A DNA stretch of 64,000 nucleotides, from the NCBI GenBank assembly GCA_016800925.1, contig JABCPU010000339.1:1-64000 (forward strand), in the 5' to 3' direction. The position numbers were made by a program, and so were the translations under genes. The first letter of the stretch is position 1. Every line of letters begins with the position of its first letter. The notes under the pieces are model-generated. The model saw nothing but the letters and a program-made list of their open reading frames with translations. It was not told the DNA's origin and did not search any database. The DNA is from Suillus spraguei. Taxonomy: Eukaryota > Basidiomycota > Agaricomycetes > Boletales > Suillaceae. Of the stretch, positions 36,145 to 46,557 are shown piece after piece.

Positions 36145-36540
36145 ACATGGGCCCACCCGTCTATATTTTATACCACCCTCAGCCCACCCGTCTAATATAA
36201 TATACTGTACAACACCCTCGGCCCACCCGTCTAATAAATATTTATATAACACTCTCGGCTCACCCGTCTAATACCCGTCTAATTTAATATGTGTCTGGGC
36301 CCACCCGTGTATGTGATAACAAGTACCCTTCACATACCTGTCTATTTGATACACATCTACCTTGATACACCCATCTACATGATATCCAACTACCTCGGCC
36401 CATCCGTCTACCGGATATTCATGTACATCGGCCCACTCATCTACTCTACATATTCCTTGCATGGGCCCACCCGCTGTCATCGGGAATAATATTCCTCCCA
36501 GCCCATCCGTCATCAACGAGGATATTTCTACCATGGGCCC
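36145..36540 (-). repeat. Right subterminal minisatellite (CCTCGGCCCACCCGTC)
   Basis: About ten units of the reverse complement of the left subterminal minisatellite, with cggcccacccgtcta cores and A/T-rich linkers. The inverted orientation relative to 18930-19455 supports the two as matching ends of one element. Confidence 0.88.
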
Positions 36541-36614
36541 ATGGTCCGCTGGCCCATATCATACGGGATATTATGCACGTCCGTTCACTCGTATAATATG
36601 GAGATAGTTCACTG
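36538..36614 (-). repeat. Right terminal inverted repeat of the KDZ element
   Basis: Read on the minus strand it starts CAGTGAACTATCTCC and contains TATACGAG, CATAATATCCCGT and GGGCCAGCGGA, matching the left terminus. Immediately outside it begins the truncated coding sequence of the Plavaka partner gene. Confidence 0.82.
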
Positions 36615-37727
36615 TAATATGTGATATGAGTCAGTGAAAATTCATTTGAGAACTGAGTTCTCACTGAATCTGTAGTGTGACAAGCATCCTGCGACTTGGA
36701 TAGGGTTCTCATGAGCAGCACAGGGTCTTGCTTCAAGCTAGCTGCAGGTTGAGATGTCTCTGGCTTGAGGTCTGAGTGAGTCGAGTCAACCTCCATAGAA
36801 TAGTCATCAATGTCAGATAGCAGATCACAGTCACTTGCAGTGGCATCAAAGTCTTCAATTTCACTGGTAGATGAAACCTCCAGGATGTCTGCTGCCTTCC
36901 TTTTGGAAACAGGCTTAGGACGAGGCATTGGCCATGCCTCACTACTCTGAGTGAATGGAGGCTCAATATATGCGCTGGCATCAGATTCATTGAGTGTGAG
37001 TCCAACAGTAGTCTGTAAAGATAAATCAGTTGTGTGAAATATCAATAAACAAAGGAAAAAATCACTGTAGCTAGTCCCTTGCCTTTCTTGACCATTGAAC
37101 GAGCAAGCTGGCATTCTAATGAATCATCCTCCTCCTCTTCATCATCAAAGCCTCCAACAAGCACATCTCCAGATTTTTTGGTGGTTTTGGCCAAGGCAAC
37201 ACTCTCAACAGTGACTTCAGAAGTCCCTGTGAGCCGGCTGAAGATAGTAGAAGGGGGAACTGAGGTAGAAGACTTATGAGTTGATGGTGTATGAGGCTTG
37301 AAAGATTTGTTGACACCAGAGATCCAGCTCTGTGTTACGACCATGCAAAACCAGAGATTAGTAAGAAGTCCTGGTCTTACATGGGGTTGTACCGGAGGGT
37401 TGTAAGTCAAAGGGGCTTGGCCTCAGCTCATATGCTGTGCCCCTTACCCGAGTATGTGCCCTTAATTTTGGATGAACTCTAAGGCAGGATAGCTTGACAG
37501 AGCTCCGATGGACTTCCGGATGAGCGCGGGAATGCGCCGGAACTATTTCTGGAAGGTAGGGAGTAATGGTAATACTACTGGAACAAGTTCCAAGTCGAAC
37601 AGATGAAGGATGGTCCGCTGGACAGAGTCCAGGGCAGGATAGGAGCAGAGCTCCGGAGGGAAAGATGATTCATAGATGTCAGAGGATAGGATAGGATGGA
37701 TCCAGAGGACTAGGGGTCCGAAGGTCC

Positions 37728-38229
37728 GGAGCTCGGAGGAGCGGAGGAGCGGAGGAGCGGAGGAGCGGAGGAGCGGAGGACCGGAGGAGCGGAGGACCGG
37801 AGGAGCGGAGGACCGGAGGACCGGAGGAGCGGAGGACCGGAGGAGCGGAGGACCGGAGGACCGGAGGAGCGGAGGACCGGAGGACCGGAGGAGCGGAGGA
37901 GCGGAGGAGCGGAGGAGCGGAGGAGCGGAGGAGCGGAGGAGCGGAGGAGCGGAGGAGCGGAGGAGCGGAGGAGCGGAGGAGCGGAGGACCGGAGGAGCGG
38001 AGGACCGGAGGAGCGGAGGAGCGGAGGACCGGAGGACCGGAGGACCGGAGGACCGGAGGACCGGAGGACCGGAGGACCGGAGGACCGGAGGACCGGAGGA
38101 CCGGAGGACCGGAGGACCGGAGGACCGGAGGACCGGAGGACCGGAGGACCGGAGGACCGGAGGACCGGAGGACCGGAGGACCGGAGGACCGGAGGACCGG
38201 AGGACCGGAGGACCGGAGGACCGGAGGAC
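37728..38229 (+). repeat. 9-bp tandem array (ggaggagcg / ggaggaccg)
   Basis: Same position in the LTR as the copy 1 array but with two unit types. The left half mixes ggaggagcg and ggaggaccg. The right part, about 38021-38229, is a homogeneous run of about 23 ggaggaccg units, a variant absent from copy 1. Confidence 0.95.
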
Positions 38230-38859
38230 CGTGGATCTTAGAGGAAGTGTTGGCTACTAGAGAGGAGTAGGTCCGGATATGGTGTAGAGATAGTATAGAC
38301 TACTCCGGACAAGGTCCGGAATAGAAACAGACAGTATAAGACTACCAAAGGTAGAGTCAGAGGTGAAACAGATGATAGACGGAGATGGACGAAGTCCGAA
38401 AAGATTATAGGACATAGGATCAAAGCTCCGGCCTAGGGAGTGATCCCATAGGCCTGAGTCGGAAGCTTACAAGGCCGGAGCCCAAGTGCAAGAACGGAGA
38501 CGGAGTTATATAGACATGATAACAGGATACAGAGTAATCAAAGGAATATACAGAAGTAGGAACAATGAATCAGACTAAGGTCTGCAGGAGTTGTACTACA
38601 AGTTTATATACTGCAGGAGCATGCCAGAGGGTAAGTATGGATAGTCCAAGGCTATGTCTGAAGCATACAGAAACACATTAGTAAGTACAGCGGGACATAA
38701 GGCTATGAACTCGGAGATGAAGCTCATACGAAATACTTATCAAGACGGAGGCAGAGATCACCGAGAACCGGAAGCACAGAGATACCCAGAAGCTGGAGAC
38801 ACAGGTATATTCTAAAAGGGGTAATGCGCAGGTGCGTGGGAATAGTTCGGATATGAACT

Positions 38860-39085
38860 CGGATTGGATATGGACATGGATTGGATATGGACACGGATTG
38901 GATATGGACACGGATTGGATATGGACACGGATTGGATATGGACACGGATTGGATATGGACATGGATCGGATATGGACACAGATTGGACATGGACACGGAT
39001 TGGATATGGACATGGATTGGATATGGACATGGATTGGATATGGACACGGATCGGATATGAACACGGATCGGATATGGACACGGAT
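38860..39085 (+). repeat. 17-bp tandem array, expanded
   Basis: About 13 units of ggatatggacacggatt with c/t and a/g variants. Copy 1 has only about four. All three plus frames and all minus frames stay open through it, producing spurious frames up to 230 codons. Confidence 0.9.
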
Positions 39086-40281
39086 GGATATGGATTGGAG
39101 TGGATGGGTGGATCGGATATGTGTAGGTTGGGTGTCTGGATGTCCATGGATTGGATTTGATCTAGACCTGAATGTACGGTATATGACACTCTGGATCTTT
39201 CCGCTGAGTGTGAACTTGAGGTTTCTGCCAGTGTGGTTTGAGGTTAGATTTAGAAAGAAAAGTGTTGATTCTGTCAGTAATAGCATGACTGAAGCTGTGA
39301 GAGACTCACACAAGTGCATTCTCACTGTCTTTATCAGCACATGTTGGCCCCTTGTTATCACCGCCATCATGGTGAGAAGGCCGCATGCTTATCTCTTCTC
39401 ATGCTTGACTGATGGATTCCCTGATTCCCTTCTTCTTCTTTCTCTTACCAGAACCATCATCAAGGCTATTATTATCCTCCAATGCTACATTACTGGTGAG
39501 TTCTCCTTGAGCCTCGTCATCGACAACTAATGAAAGACTCTTCTCTTTTCCAGAGACAACCTTCCTATGATCCTTGGGCCTCCCTTTTGGAGCAGGGCGC
39601 TGTAACAGACAAACTCAGGCTGGGCTTGAAAAGGTAGTTTTTGCATGATGTCTCATACTGGGACTTTCCTTACCTTAGGTTCGCACTTTTGATGATTACA
39701 TAAGCACCTTACCTTTCACTCTTTGCACCACCAAGGATTCTACTTAGTACCAGTACTGTTAGCTCCTCTTTTGATTGAGTTCCTGGGCAGCTTACCATAG
39801 CTCCTCACTCATTTGAGTTCTTGTGCAGCTTTTCTCTTTGTAGCTTTTCTAGTTTGGCAGCTTTTATAGCTCACTAGTTAGCTCCTGGATACCTAGTTTT
39901 CTAAAGTGAACACTACCACTGTCTTTGACTGTTTCCTCTCTCCTTCCCTTGAGTTTTGGCTAGTCAGAAGCCCTTTGGGCTGAACATACTGCTCCCTGCT
40001 TCTTATACCTGCCCCCCAGGCAGGATTGTTTCTCTACAGCGCACTGGCTGGGCCTTTCTGGTCAGCATTTTGACCTGGTTTTCCTCCATCTCAAGCTCTA
40101 TTCCAGCCATACGTTCAATACCTGCCTGGTTGGCCACCACCTTTGCAGCCTTTGCATCTTTGGCAGCAGCCATCTCCTCTGTGGTACATCGGTGACCTCT
40201 TGCTTGAAGAACGATCTCACCAGGATGCTTGTTTGCATTAGTTGGACGAGTGCGACATGGAACAGTGTGTTCTGAAGACAT

Positions 40282-40620
40282 GGCTGATATGGAAGGGAGT
40301 AGGGAGGCAGGTAGTCTATGCTGGTGGTTGTTGGGAATGAGCTGGGAGTAGCACTTTCAGGCCAAATTTTTTTGAAGTACCTCATGGTCTGTACCCTGAC
40401 TCCAAACACAACCAACATGTTTTCAGACGGTGATACTGGCTCACTTTGTACTTCTACAGATTCTTATCTACCCCATCTTTTCAATCAGTTCTTTACTTCT
40501 AATACCTCAAGTCATCCTGAGGACCGGTGAGATCACAATGCTCTGCAATTACATTGTGGGCATGAAAATTGTCGCCATTATTTCAAAACTCATGGGGACG
40601 CACAAAACACAGGAACATGG
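40282..40620. promoter_or_regulatory. Shared upstream region of partner and Plavaka genes
   Basis: A 339-base gap between two divergent starts (40281 minus, about 40620 plus). It probably held both promoters of the element. No clear TATA box was identified. Confidence 0.3.
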
Positions 40621-41659
40621 CCCACCCCATAATTCCAAACCCACTAGCAGATATTGCTAAAGACTCAGCTCCTGAGTATCATGTTGCGCTGGCAGACCAG
40701 GAGTTCAATTTTCAAGAGCTCGAGCATCAAGACCAATATATTGAAAATGAGGACCACCACCTCCCGCTGCCTCCCAACATTGACACTGAGTTTTGTGGTC
40801 CAGGAGACCACATGTATCAAAATTTCTGTAAGGTGCTTAATGGTAATGCTTTGCTTTGATTGATGATATATCCGCTTATTCAAAACCTCTAGCCCATCTT
40901 TGTGATGCACATGGTACATTCCTTCCCCCTGGAAGTGCACCAGAGCCTCTCTCTGAAAAGACATCCGATGCCTGGAGTCCATTCTGAAATCGCACTGAAT
41001 TTGAGACAGCTGAGTTTTTTTCGTTGAAAATCAGATGCCTGCAACTCAGATTAACAGATTGCTTGATTTGTGGGTGTCAACTCTCACTAAGCACAACGAT
41101 AGACCTCCATTTGCTGACCATCATGATCTCTATAAGACCATTGACAACATTCCAGTTGGTGATGTCAAATGGCAGTCATTTTTGGCACACTACACTGGTG
41201 TGCGACCAGATGTTGCACCACCCTGGATGGATCAAACATTTGATGTTTGGTACCAAGACCCACATCAGGTCGTTCGGAACATGCTTGGAAATCCAGACTA
41301 TATACAAGAGTTTGATTACTGCCCATATCACGAGTTTTCAACTGATGGTGATGTCTGGCAATGGAAGGACTTCATGTCTGGCGATTGGGCCTGGGATCAA
41401 GCCATAGGTCCTAGTATTTATCTCAGGAAAATAACCTCTGACAATTTTCAGGATTTAATTGTGACTGACCCAGAGACGCATGGATCAGCATTTGTGCCTG
41501 TGATCCTGGGTAGCGACAAAACTACAGTGTCTGTTGCAACTGGAAATAATGAGTATTACCCTCTCTATGCCTCCATAGGGAATGTTCGCAACAATGTCTG
41601 GCATGCACACCGTGAGGCGCTTGCTATTACCGGATTTCTAGCTATACCTAAAAGTAAGT

Positions 41660-42425
41660 ACCTCATCAATGCATCACACCTCATTAGCTTCTTTTTGAAC
41701 TTTGTCCTGTGGAACCACTCTCTCACCTCACCTCTGGAACCACATTCTCCGCTCCCTGTCTCTAGCTTGCCGGTACAGTGCATCACACCTCATCAGCTTC
41801 TTTTTGAACTTTGTCTCATCTCTCATTCTCTCACCTCACCTCTGGAACCGCATTCTCGGTGCACCATATCACACCTCATCAGCTTCTTTTTGAACTTTGT
41901 CCTATGGAACCGCTCTCTCACCTCACCTCTGGAGCCACATTCTCAGCTCACTGGCACACCACACCTCATCAGCTTCTTTTTCCTTTCTCCAGCTTGCTGG
42001 TGCACCACACCACACCCCATCAGCTTCTTTTTAAACTTTATTTCTATTCCCCAGCTCACCGGCACACCATCCTTCCTTTCTCCAGCTCACTGGTGCACCA
42101 CACCACACCTCATCAGCTTCTCTCTCTCCAGCTCACTGGTGCACCTCACCACACCTCATCAGCTTCTTTTTGAACTTCCTGGCACACCACACCACACCTC
42201 ATCAGCCTCTTTTTGAACTTCCTGGCACACCACACCACACCTCATCAGCTTTTTTCTGAACTTTATCTTTCCTTATTTCTATTCTCAGCTTACTGGCGCA
42301 TCACACCTCATCGGCTTCTTTTAGAACTGCACTCTCACCTCACCTCCACACACCTTCTCAGCTTCTTTATCTCACAGAACCGCATTATCAGCTCGCTGGC
42401 GCTGACATGCACCAAACTGGTCTGG
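41660..42425 (+). repeat. Intronic VNTR (ctcatcagcttctttttgaac)
   Basis: About nine irregular units of 40-95 bases carrying cacctcatcagcttctttttgaac, ctctcacctcacctctgga and cagctcactgg.gca. It fills the left side of the long Plavaka intron. One more unit lies at 43975-44040 beyond the solo LTR, showing that the LTR inserted into the array. The apparent extension of the transposase frame to 42216 is an artefact of this array. Confidence 0.85.
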
Positions 42426-42429
42426 TGCA

Positions 42430-43974
42430 TGACTGACTAAGCACTACTGCAGCTGACAAATAGTACCAGGACTATAATAGCTTAGTGTTCCTCTATTCAG
42501 AAATTGATCCATGACTCGGAACCGAAAGTTTCTTTTTGCTCGTAAAAGTTTCACTTATTATTTCTAATTCATTTTTCATGGGTGTGTTTATGTATGTTTG
42601 GCTCCAGAAACTACTTTATAAATTTTCCACAGATGTCAGGTGACCCCAGCAAAATAATTACATAAAGTTACCCTGCAGAGAAACTCATGAAACCCCATAT
42701 GTTATACTCACGTCATTTCTATGCATCTACAAAAAAAAGTGCGAATTTATGCTTCAAATATTACATAATTTATATTCCTCCTAGGATAGCCACTAATAGT
42801 CACCTGATCTCAAATTTATGCATAGCCATTGAAATCTCACATGACTTCTTCTCACACCCTTGAGCATATTACAAATCAACTATGACAATATTCAATAAAT
42901 AGGGTAGGTTAGCACCCCTACAAAATGTGGGAAAACAGTAGCATAGCCATTCATTTTGTCTATATAAGACCCACCTTTTTGTCAATAAAAAAGAGAGATT
43001 TTCTCCCCCTCAGAAATATAACTGAGAGTGAAGTGTGACCAGCTCTATCAGTACACTGTCAAGAACATTGTCAACAACAGTAAGATTGGAAGTCTACTCT
43101 GTGAGATAGCACTACCTTGAGCTCACTGTATCTGACAACCAGCAAGACAACAATTTTTTTTTCTTTGACAAATTCATTCTAGTTTATTTCATCATCTTTC
43201 TCTCTGTTTTTCTTTCTCAGTTGTCTGTTTCCTTGCTTCTGTTTCTTTTGAATCTTTCTCTTTTCTTCTTTTTCTTTGATTACTGGTCTCTCTCTCTCTT
43301 TCAAAGTTTGTTGGTGCTAAGTGTCCTTGTGTTTCTGATATTTGTGTTGTCTCTTTAGTCTATCTAAGGCCAGAGTAGCTTAGTGGGAGAGACTTCAGAG
43401 GTTGATAGCAACACTCTATCTCGCACATCTGAGTAGTGATACTGAGTTAAGGTCTTCACTGACTGATAGACTCTAGTTATTGAAAGGGGACTTGGTATTG
43501 AAATCCAAGGATGTCCGTTCCTGCTAACTGCTTAATACTCATAGTGAGTTCCTTGGCAGCAGGTTCAATAGTTAAGCTAGAGACTCTTGAAGCATTGACC
43601 AGTCTTGACCAGGGATTCTACCTGCTTGTCTGAGAAGGTGATTGTTGCAACTTCCCACAAATTGCAGAAGCACAGTTGTTGCAAAACACCTGCATTCCAT
43701 TGAGGAGAGAAATTTGGCCAGTTACTTCCATTTCTTAGTTTGTTCGACTTCTGTGTTTTTCTTTGAAGTTTAGTTGTTTTGAGAATCCTTGTCATTGTCC
43801 AAGAGTTTGCTGATTCTCACAGAAGTGGCTCATTTGCTGACCATAGCCTGAGGAACATAAACAGCCACCCATGTACAACCACATTATCAGTCATTGGTAT
43901 TTGTCTGAATCACTGACCATGGAGATATTTGGTTTTATAGGTGTTTATCTATAGATCATCTATCTAAGAAGACA
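42430..43974 (+). mobile_element. Solo LTR (1545 bp) in Plavaka intron
   Basis: Starts TGACTGACTAAG and ends AAGAAGACA, flanked by GTGCA at 42425-42429 and 43975-43979. Removing it and one GTGCA restores ctggtgcatcacac..., the normal VNTR unit, which independently confirms the borders. A TATA-like tctatataagacccacc is at 42958. It is unrelated to family A. Confidence 0.78.
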
Positions 43975-44891
43975 GTGCATCACACTTTGTCAGCTTCTTT
44001 TGAACTTTATCCTTCCTTATTTCTATTGTCCTTATATATAACTGACTGATGCTTTCAACAGTAACCAAAGAACATGCTTCTGATCCAAGGTTCCGCAAGT
44101 TTTGCCGCCAACTATTTCAGTCATCTCTTGCCAAGATTCTTGAGAGGCTCCAGCCTGGTATGACAGAGCCTGAAGTGGTGCGCTTCAGTGATGGTCACTT
44201 TCGGCATGTCATCTATAGTGTGGGACTTTACATTGCTAATTACGAGGAGCAGGTGTTGTTGGCCTGTGTTGTTTGAGGCTGGTGTCCAAGGTAAGTGTTA
44301 TGATACCTCTCAGCTGACTACTGGTATGCTAATGATTCAGCAGATGTCTAGGATTGCGCAACAATCTGGATGAACCAGCCAGTGGGTGCTGTCACAAACA
44401 TACAGAAGCCCTCATTGAGGAAGCAACCCTTGGTGACTTATGGGACGAATACGGCATTGTTGGGGATCTTGTTGTAGGTTCAAATTTTATAATTCATTTT
44501 AGTATGCTAATAATACCTCTTAGCCATTCACAAATGATTACCCTCGAGCGGACATTCATGAGCTCATTGCCCCTGACCTTTTGCACCAGCTCATAAAAGG
44601 TACCTTCAAGGATCATATTGTAGATTGGGTTGAGAAGTACTTGCATCAAATGCATGGGAAGATGGAGGCCAATCGTATCATGGACGATATTGATTGAAGG
44701 TATGAGATTTGTGTACATATACTAGCTATCTAACTATGGTGTAGAATTGCAGCGACACCATTGTTTGCTGGTCTCCGGCACTTCCCTCAAGGACACAGAT
44801 TCAAACAGTGGATGGGCAATGATTCGAAGGCATTAATGAAGGTAGGTCTTCATTTTCTATTCAAGCTTGTTACTTTATGGTATCTATTCAG

Positions 44892-45768
44892 TGTTAGCGA
44901 CCTAGCCAGGCGCTAATGAACTTGAGTGGTGTCTGCAACGGGCGCTCTATCAAGAGCGACGGCTTGTGCATATCGGTCTCCTAGCGCAGAGTGCGCTAGT
45001 TGTGTTGGTTGGAGGTGGGCGCTACGCGCTGTCTCACAACCTACGTCACAGAGACAAAGTTCTTGACGACAATCAAAGACGTAGAAGTGATGAGCTTCTT
45101 CGAAGTTTGAATAGAGACGATAAGCTTATCAAAAGGAAGTTCAGGGTCGAAGATCAAGTAGATTCAAGTTAAAGAAGTACAAAGGCTATCTGCGCGTATT
45201 TATACGTAAGATTGAAGCGGAGCACGAATATGTAAGTATCGCTAGATTAAGTATGAGGTCAGATAGCCAATAAGATGATGCATTCTCATGAACGAGTCAG
45301 AGGCGTATCAACCAATGAGAATGCGCATGTGTACAAAGGAGTCATAAGTGTGGAGCCAAAGGTATAAAGGGTATGAGCCAATGAGATGACGCACGAGTCA
45401 AGAAAGGTAAATGATAAAAGCATAAAGCATAAGATGATACCAAGATGTCCTTGAGGGTAGACAGGGGGTTCCTGTGAACCGAGCAGGTGTGCGTGTTGAA
45501 GCGCAAGGTGATGCAACAAGTGCAAAGGAGGCACTTGAAGCGCGCGAAGCATGAGAGGCGTGTATAGGCACGGAGAAGGTAGAAGGCACGTGAAGTGGGC
45601 GTGTTTAGCGATGATGGAGGAGACCAGCATAGGCAAGGTAGGGAGTGACGATGGCAAGCCAGATGAGGTAGCAGAGGACGAGGATGGAGGCCACGTCAGG
45701 ACGAGAGTAGACGGCGACGCATAGGAGGAAAAATGATAGTAGGGGCGCAAGAAGGTGTTCTTGTAACA
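44892..45768 (+). mobile_element. Solo LTR (877 bp) in Plavaka intron
   Basis: Starts TGTTAGCGACC and ends CTTGTAACA, flanked by TTCAG at 44887-44891 and 45769-45773. The original intron acceptor is part of this duplicated TTCAG, so the spliced junction after KALMK (VYLPAI) is preserved. No coding sequence inside. Confidence 0.85.
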
Positions 45769-46557
45769 TTCAGGTGTATCTACCTGCTATCGAGGGACAT
45801 GTGCCCATGGAGGTAATTCAAACATTTCGTGCTTTCCTCGAGTTCTGTTACCTCGTCTGCCAAGACATTATCACCAAGAAGACACTTGATGAAATACAGG
45901 ATGCGCTTAACCGTTTCCACCAGTACCAAGAGATTTTCAAAACTAGTGAAGTTGTCACAACATTCTCACTTCCCCGTCAACACTTGCTTCAACACTATAT
46001 CCATCTCATTTGCCTTTTTGGCACTCCAAATGGTCTGTGCTCCTCTATTACTGAATCAAAACATATCAAAGCAGTTAAAGAACCATGGTGGCGCTCAAAT
46101 CAGTATAAGGCACTTGGTCAGATGCTGGTCACTAACCAGCGCCTTGACAAACTCACAGCAGCATGAACTGACTTTACAAATTGTGGGATGCTTGATGGGA
46201 CATGTCTTTCAGCGGCTATTGATGCACTAGGTGAGTTTGAAAGTGCTACATTTGATGTACTACAACTGACTCTACAACAGAACAGATCCAAATCACAAAC
46301 AACCAGCTGGGAAATATTTTACAAGAGGATGCTGAGCATGAGGTGAATGTACGAGAAGATGAGGATATTGGGGATGTTGAAATAGACTCCAGCCCAACTG
46401 TGATCCAAGCACACGTGGAATTGGCAAAGACACCTTGTAAGTTCATTCATTTTCATCCTTGTTTATTTTTACTGATATCACACTGCACCAGAATGCAACC
46501 GTGCACACATGGTCTCTGAATTAGCATTAGAGTTGTCAATTCCGCAACTCCCAAATA

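Larger units (their letters stand above)
18869..36614 (+). mobile_element. KDZ (Kyakuja-Dileera-Zisupton) transposon carrying a TET/JBP-like gene
   Basis: A 17.7-kb unit bounded by imperfect terminal inverted repeats of about 77 bases. Next to each terminus is a minisatellite with the unit gacgggtgggccgagg, in opposite orientation at the two ends. Further in lie CpG-rich satellite blocks and six genes, including a CxC2-type KDZ transposase and a TET/JBP-like dioxygenase. Association of KDZ elements with TET/JBP genes in basidiomycetes is established (Iyer, Aravind and colleagues). No target duplication was found: agcccctt on the left versus taatatgt on the right. Many internal genes have frame breaks, so this copy is probably no longer autonomous. 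Confidence 0.8.
37333..39188 (+). mobile_element. Solo LTR family A, copy 3 (1856 bp)
   Basis: TGTTACGACC...TATATGACA with a perfect 5-bp duplication CTCTG (37328-37332 and 39189-39193). Nearly the same sequence as copy 1 over its length apart from the tandem arrays. The close match of copies 1 and 3 suggests recent activity of the family. It splits the Plavaka partner gene. Confidence 0.88.
36615..40281 (-). pseudogene. Plavaka-associated partner gene, split and truncated
   Basis: Starts at ATG 40281: a basic head with NANKHPGEIVLQARGHRCTTEEM and an Ala/Lys-rich helix, ending at a GTATAA donor near 40007. A second exon from about 39600 has RPAPKGRPKDHRK and SGKRKKKKGIRESI. A 1856-base solo LTR with a CTCTG duplication then interrupts the gene (37333-39188). 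Downstream pieces are SKSGDV-like SKPHTPSTHKSS and GGFDDEEEEDDSLECQLARSMVKKGKG (37330-37080), and MPRPKPVSKRKAADILEVSS with an acidic tail to about 36620. There the right tip of the KDZ element cuts off the rest. The HPG..L head with a helix is typical of a protein encoded beside Agaricomycete transposases (recollection). It is divergent from the Plavaka transposase, 339 bases away. Function unknown. Confidence 0.65.

Noticed and set aside
38678..39530. Long frames on both strands (up to 232 codons) across the 17-bp array
   Set aside because: Open in all frames because of the repeat; they cross the end of the solo LTR and have no family motif.
41654..42216. Extension of the Plavaka frame for about 190 codons
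   Set aside because: It reads past a strong GTAAGT donor into a VNTR; the family sequence resumes at 44062.
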